From Synechococcus sp. CPC35 (lineage in GTDB: Bacteria; Cyanobacteriota; Cyanobacteriia; PCC-6307; Cyanobiaceae): a DNA stretch of 9,541 nt. The translations under genes were made by a program, and so were the position numbers. Shown one piece after another: positions 6,681 to 9,541 of the stretch; position 1 is the first letter of the stretch, and each line of letters begins with the position of its first letter. Below the pieces are notes generated by a model. The model did no database searches and was not told the DNA's origin. It saw only the letters and a list, made by a program, of their open reading frames with translations. The stretch covers positions 1 through 9,541 of the forward strand of contig NYUU01000123.1 in NCBI GenBank assembly GCA_002684175.1, in the 5' to 3' direction.

Positions 6681-6761
6681 GGGAGTGACCGAACCGACCG
6701 AACCCCCACAGCTGCCACCAAGCCCTGATAGCTTAGTGACATCTACACATCGGCCTAAACG

Positions 6762-9320
6762 ATGTTCGAAAGGTTTACCGAGAAGGCCATCAAGGTGATC
6801 ATGCTGGCCCAGGAGGAGGCACGTCGGCTTGGTCACAACTTTGTTGGCACCGAACAAATCCTGCTCGGTCTGATCGGTGAGGGAACCGGTGTTGCCGCAA
6901 AGGTTCTGAAGTCCATGGGCGTCAACCTCAAGGATGCCCGGGTTGAAGTTGAAAAAATCATCGGTCGGGGTTCTGGATTTGTTGCAGTTGAAATCCCTTT
7001 CACACCACGAGCTAAACGGGTTCTTGAACTTTCACTCGAAGAAGCCAGGCAGCTCGGTCACAACTACATCGGAACAGAGCATCTTCTCCTGGGTCTGATT
7101 CGCGAAGGAGAGGGCGTTGCTGCTCGCGTGCTTGAAAACCTGGGGGTCGACCTGGCGAAAGTTCGCACCCAGGTGATTCGAATGCTCGGTGAAACAGCCG
7201 AAGTCGCTGCCGGTGGCGGCGGCGGTGGCGGTGGCAAGGGTTCCACCAAAACGCCGACTCTCGACGAATTCGGGAACAATCTCACCCAGCTTGCCAGCGA
7301 AGCAAAACTCGATCCGGTGGTCGGTCGTCACAACGAAATCGACCGTGTGATTCAGATTCTTGGTCGACGTACCAAGAACAATCCCGTATTGATCGGTGAA
7401 CCTGGCGTCGGCAAGACAGCCATCGCTGAAGGTCTCGCCCAGCGCATTCAGCAGGGAGACATTCCCGACATCCTCGAAGAGAAACGTGTTCTCACCCTCG
7501 ACATCGGGCTGCTCGTCGCAGGAACCAAATACCGAGGTGAGTTCGAGGAGCGCCTCAAAAAAATCATGGAGGAGATCAAGTCAGCAGGGAACGTGATCCT
7601 GGTGATCGATGAGGTGCACACATTGATCGGCGCAGGCGCCGCCGAAGGTGCCATCGATGCTGCCAACATCCTCAAGCCGGCTCTTGCCCGTGGTGAGCTC
7701 CAGTGCATCGGAGCCACCACCCTTGATGAATACCGCAAACACATTGAGCGCGATGCGGCCCTTGAGCGTCGCTTCCAGCCTGTGACTGTGGGTGAACCCT
7801 CGATCGACGACACAATCGAGATTCTCCGGGGTCTTCGTGAGCGCTATGAACAGCACCACCGGCTCAAGATCACCGATGAGGCCCTGGTCGCTGCTGCAAC
7901 CCTTGGTGATCGGTACATCTCAGATCGTTTCCTGCCGGACAAGGCGATCGATCTGGTTGATGAAGCTGGCTCACGCGTTCGCCTTTTGAATTCCAAGCTT
8001 CCCCCTGAAGCCAAGGAAGTTGATCGTGAGCTGCGGTCTGTGCAGAAGGAAAAAGAAGAGGCTGTGCGCGAACAAGATTTCACTAAAGCCGGTGAACTGC
8101 GCGAGAAAGAGGTGGCACTGCGTGAGCAGATTCGTTCGCTTCTCCAGAACAACCGGACGGATGGTGCACCTGCGGCTCCTCCACTGAATGCTGAAGCTGC
8201 CGGTGAAGCAGAAGTGGCTGTCGCTCCTGCCACCCCAGATACAACACCGATGGTCAATGAGGAGGATATTGCTCACATTGTTGCCTCCTGGACCGGTGTT
8301 CCGGTGCAGAAACTCACTGAAAGTGAGTCGGTCAAGTTGTTGAACATGGAGGAAACTCTCCACCAGCGTTTGATCGGACAGGACGAAGCGGTCAAGGCGG
8401 TCTCCAAGGCAATCCGCCGGGCACGTGTCGGTCTCAAGAATCCAAACCGACCGATTGCCAGCTTCATTTTTTCCGGCCCCACTGGTGTCGGAAAAACAGA
8501 GCTCACAAAGTCTCTGGCTACCTACTTCTTCGGAAGTGAAGAGGCGATGATTCGCCTCGACATGTCTGAATTCATGGAGAGGCACACGGTCAGCAAACTG
8601 ATCGGTTCTCCTCCTGGATATGTGGGCTTCAACGAAGGCGGTCAGCTCACTGAAGCTGTGCGTCGTCGGCCTTACACCGTTGTCCTCTTTGATGAGATCG
8701 AGAAGGCCCATCCGGATGTCTTCAACCTGTTGCTTCAGCTTTTGGAGGATGGTCGTCTCACCGATTCCAAGGGACGCACCGTCGACTTCAAGAACACTCT
8801 TGTGATCATGACCTCGAACATCGGTTCGAAGGTAATTGAGAAAGGAGGTGGCGGCCTTGGTTTCGAATTCTCCGGAGAAAGCGCCGAGGAATCCCAGTAC
8901 ACCAGGATCCGTTCTTTGGTGAACGAGGAGCTCAAACAGTATTTCCGGCCTGAGTTTCTCAATCGTCTCGATGAAATCATCGTCTTCCGTCAGCTCACGC
9001 GCGATGAGGTGAAGGAGATTGCCGAAATCATGCTGAAAGAAGTGTTCGGCCGCATGGGTGAGAAGGGAATCACCCTCACTGTTTCTGATGCGTTCAAGGA
9101 GCGTTTGGTGGAGGAGGGCTACAACCCTGCTTACGGAGCTCGTCCTTTGCGCCGAGCTGTGATGCGCCTGCTTGAGGATTCACTGGCGGAAGAGGTGCTC
9201 ACCGGCCGGATCAAGGACGGCGACCATGCCGAGGTTGATGTGGATGAGAACAAAAAAGTTGTTGTCAGACACAAAGGACGCGTCGATGTTGTTCCCCAAC
9301 TCACCGGTGTTGCTGTCTGA
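6762..9320 (+). CDS. clpC: ClpC-type AAA+ unfoldase (HSP100)
   Basis: An 852-residue class I HSP100 ATPase that unfolds proteins and feeds them to a ClpP-type peptidase; in cyanobacteria ClpC is the main, probably essential, Clp chaperone. Two N-terminal Clp repeats occupy residues 1-145, then an eight-glycine linker (151-158). AAA1 has Walker A GEPGVGKT (212-219), Walker B VILVIDE (278-284) and sensor-type GATT (317-320). The middle domain with the UVR coiled-coil signature ([20 protein letters not shown], 438-457) identifies ClpC rather than ClpA or ClpB. AAA2 has Walker A GPTGVGKT (572-579) and Walker B VVLFDE (640-645). LGF at 699-701 is the ClpP-docking loop tripeptide, so it should be protease-coupled. 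Residues about 465-498, between the UVR region and AAA2, are an Ala/Pro/Glu-rich stretch that looks variable. ATG at 6762 gives the standard MFERFTEKA start. The stop shares its last base with the next ATG. Confidence 0.98.
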   Translation: MFERFTEKAIKVIMLAQEEARRLGHNFVGTEQILLGLIGEGTGVAAKVLKSMGVNLKDARVEVEKIIGRGSGFVAVEIPFTPRAKRVLELSLEEARQLGHNYIGTEHLLLGLIREGEGVAARVLENLGVDLAKVRTQVIRMLGETAEVAAGGGGGGGGKGSTKTPTLDEFGNNLTQLASEAKLDPVVGRHNEIDRVIQILGRRTKNNPVLIGEPGVGKTAIAEGLAQRIQQGDIPDILEEKRVLTLDIGLLVAGTKYRGEFEERLKKIMEEIKSAGNVILVIDEVHTLIGAGAAEGAIDAANILKPALARGELQCIGATTLDEYRKHIERDAALERRFQPVTVGEPSIDDTIEILRGLRERYEQHHRLKITDEALVAAATLGDRYISDRFLPDKAIDLVDEAGSRVRLLNSKLPPEAKEVDRELRSVQKEKEEAVREQDFTKAGELREKEVALREQIRSLLQNNRTDGAPAAPPLNAEAAGEAEVAVAPATPDTTPMVNEEDIAHIVASWTGVPVQKLTESESVKLLNMEETLHQRLIGQDEAVKAVSKAIRRARVGLKNPNRPIASFIFSGPTGVGKTELTKSLATYFFGSEEAMIRLDMSEFMERHTVSKLIGSPPGYVGFNEGGQLTEAVRRRPYTVVLFDEIEKAHPDVFNLLLQLLEDGRLTDSKGRTVDFKNTLVIMTSNIGSKVIEKGGGGLGFEFSGESAEESQYTRIRSLVNEELKQYFRPEFLNRLDEIIVFRQLTRDEVKEIAEIMLKEVFGRMGEKGITLTVSDAFKERLVEEGYNPAYGARPLRRAVMRLLEDSLAEEVLTGRIKDGDHAEVDVDENKKVVVRHKGRVDVVPQLTGVAV

Positions 9321-9541
9321 TGGTTGTGTCTATCGCCTCCCACGCCATTGCTCCTGCTGTGGTGCTGCGGGGTGATGGAGCTTGGGCATCAGCTCTGCCG
9401 AAGATTGTCGGTCTTTGCAATCGCCCTGCAGTACTCGGCCGATCCCAATCCACAGCTCTCCTCCGTCATCAACTTGTTGAGGAACTGACCAAATCTTCCC
9501 TGGTTCCTCTTTCGGTTGAACTTGATTACGACTGTTGTGAG
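9320..9541 (+). CDS. Probable iron-containing alcohol dehydrogenase family protein (partial)
   Basis: ATG at 9320 shares its A with the clpC stop codon (TGATG), and the frame is open for 74 codons to the window edge. The visible N-terminus (IAPAVVLRGDGAWASALPKIVGLCNRPAVLGRS broken across residues 9-41) has the feel of the glycerol dehydrogenase / iron-containing alcohol dehydrogenase family: a short beta-strand region followed by a Rossmann-like 'LGRSQSTALLRHQL' segment where that family reads out its nucleotide-binding fold. I recall such a gene after clpC in related picocyanobacteria. The metal-binding histidines and GGGSxxD nucleotide motif lie beyond the window, so the assignment is tentative. 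Overlap with clpC implies co-transcription and translational coupling. Confidence 0.55.
   Translation, partial: MVVSIASHAIAPAVVLRGDGAWASALPKIVGLCNRPAVLGRSQSTALLRHQLVEELTKSSLVPLSVELDYDCCE

Larger units (their letters stand above)
6565..6761 (+). promoter_or_regulatory. clpC upstream region with dyads
   Basis: The 197 bases between the rimI stop and the clpC ATG have no supported gene. They contain an AT-rich inverted repeat (6609-6633), a compact palindrome (6668-6680), and tandem ACCGA-like units (6688-6705). Hexamers resembling a -10 (GATAGC, TACACA) lie at about 6727-6751, but I cannot fix a promoter. No CIRCE element (TTAGCACTC-N9-GAGTGCTAA) is present, so HrcA control through that site is not supported. 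The region must carry the clpC promoter unless transcription reads through from rimI. Confidence 0.5.

Noticed and set aside
6565..6761. CIRCE heat-shock operator upstream of clpC.
   Set aside because: The 8-9-8 dyad has the same spacing idea as CIRCE but its arms do not resemble TTAGCACTC/GAGTGCTAA.
7971..8711. 246-codon minus-strand open frame antisense to clpC.
   Set aside because: It lies entirely under highly conserved ClpC coding sequence and resembles no known protein; it is a shadow frame.
1..9541. CRISPR array, insertion sequence, phage genes, toxin-antitoxin or defence genes.
   Set aside because: No spaced direct repeats, terminal inverted repeats with transposase, or small paired toxin-like genes were found; every long coding region is accounted for by recognised families.

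Overview
The window looks like a chromosomal segment of a picocyanobacterium of the marine Synechococcus/Cyanobium type. This rests on recognisable cyanobacterial-style proteins (a long ClpC, a diadenylate cyclase next to lysA and uppS) and on a gene order I recall from that group. No database search was run. Most of it is GC-rich, compact and conserved. The first ~750 bases are visibly AT-rich and accessory in character.

Layout, left to right. (1) Positions 1-513, minus strand: the N-terminal 171 codons of a small secreted-type protein with RTX nonapeptide calcium-binding repeats; its C-terminus lies outside the window. (2) 514-758: AT-rich non-coding DNA with a small dyad in front of the next gene. 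(3) 759-2000, plus: gltS, a sodium/glutamate symporter, converging on the next operon with a hairpin in the short gap. (4) 2022-6061, minus: a tight operon transcribed lysA -> dacA (cdaA) -> uppS -> bioB, with 4-base ATGA overlaps at the last two junctions. It makes lysine, the second messenger c-di-AMP, the undecaprenyl diphosphate lipid carrier and biotin. (5) 6062-6123: a 62-base divergent gap filled largely by an imperfect hairpin. (6) 6124-6564, plus: rimI, a GNAT acetyltransferase. (7) 6565-6761: a leader region with two inverted repeats, one resembling a Fur box. (8) 6762-9320, plus: clpC, the HSP100 unfoldase of the Clp protease. (9) 9320-9541, plus: start of a probable iron-containing alcohol dehydrogenase family gene, sharing one base with the clpC stop.

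The core of the window is housekeeping. LysA uses meso-diaminopimelate, which is also a peptidoglycan precursor, UppS supplies the lipid carrier for envelope synthesis, and c-di-AMP is tied to cell-wall and osmotic homeostasis in other bacteria, so the first three operon genes share an envelope theme while bioB appears to be a passenger. I see no phage, IS, CRISPR, RNA gene or defence system. The points worth a second look are the departure from the RHR motif in the diadenylate cyclase, the dyads upstream of clpC, the divergent lysA/rimI hairpin, and the AT-rich RTX segment.
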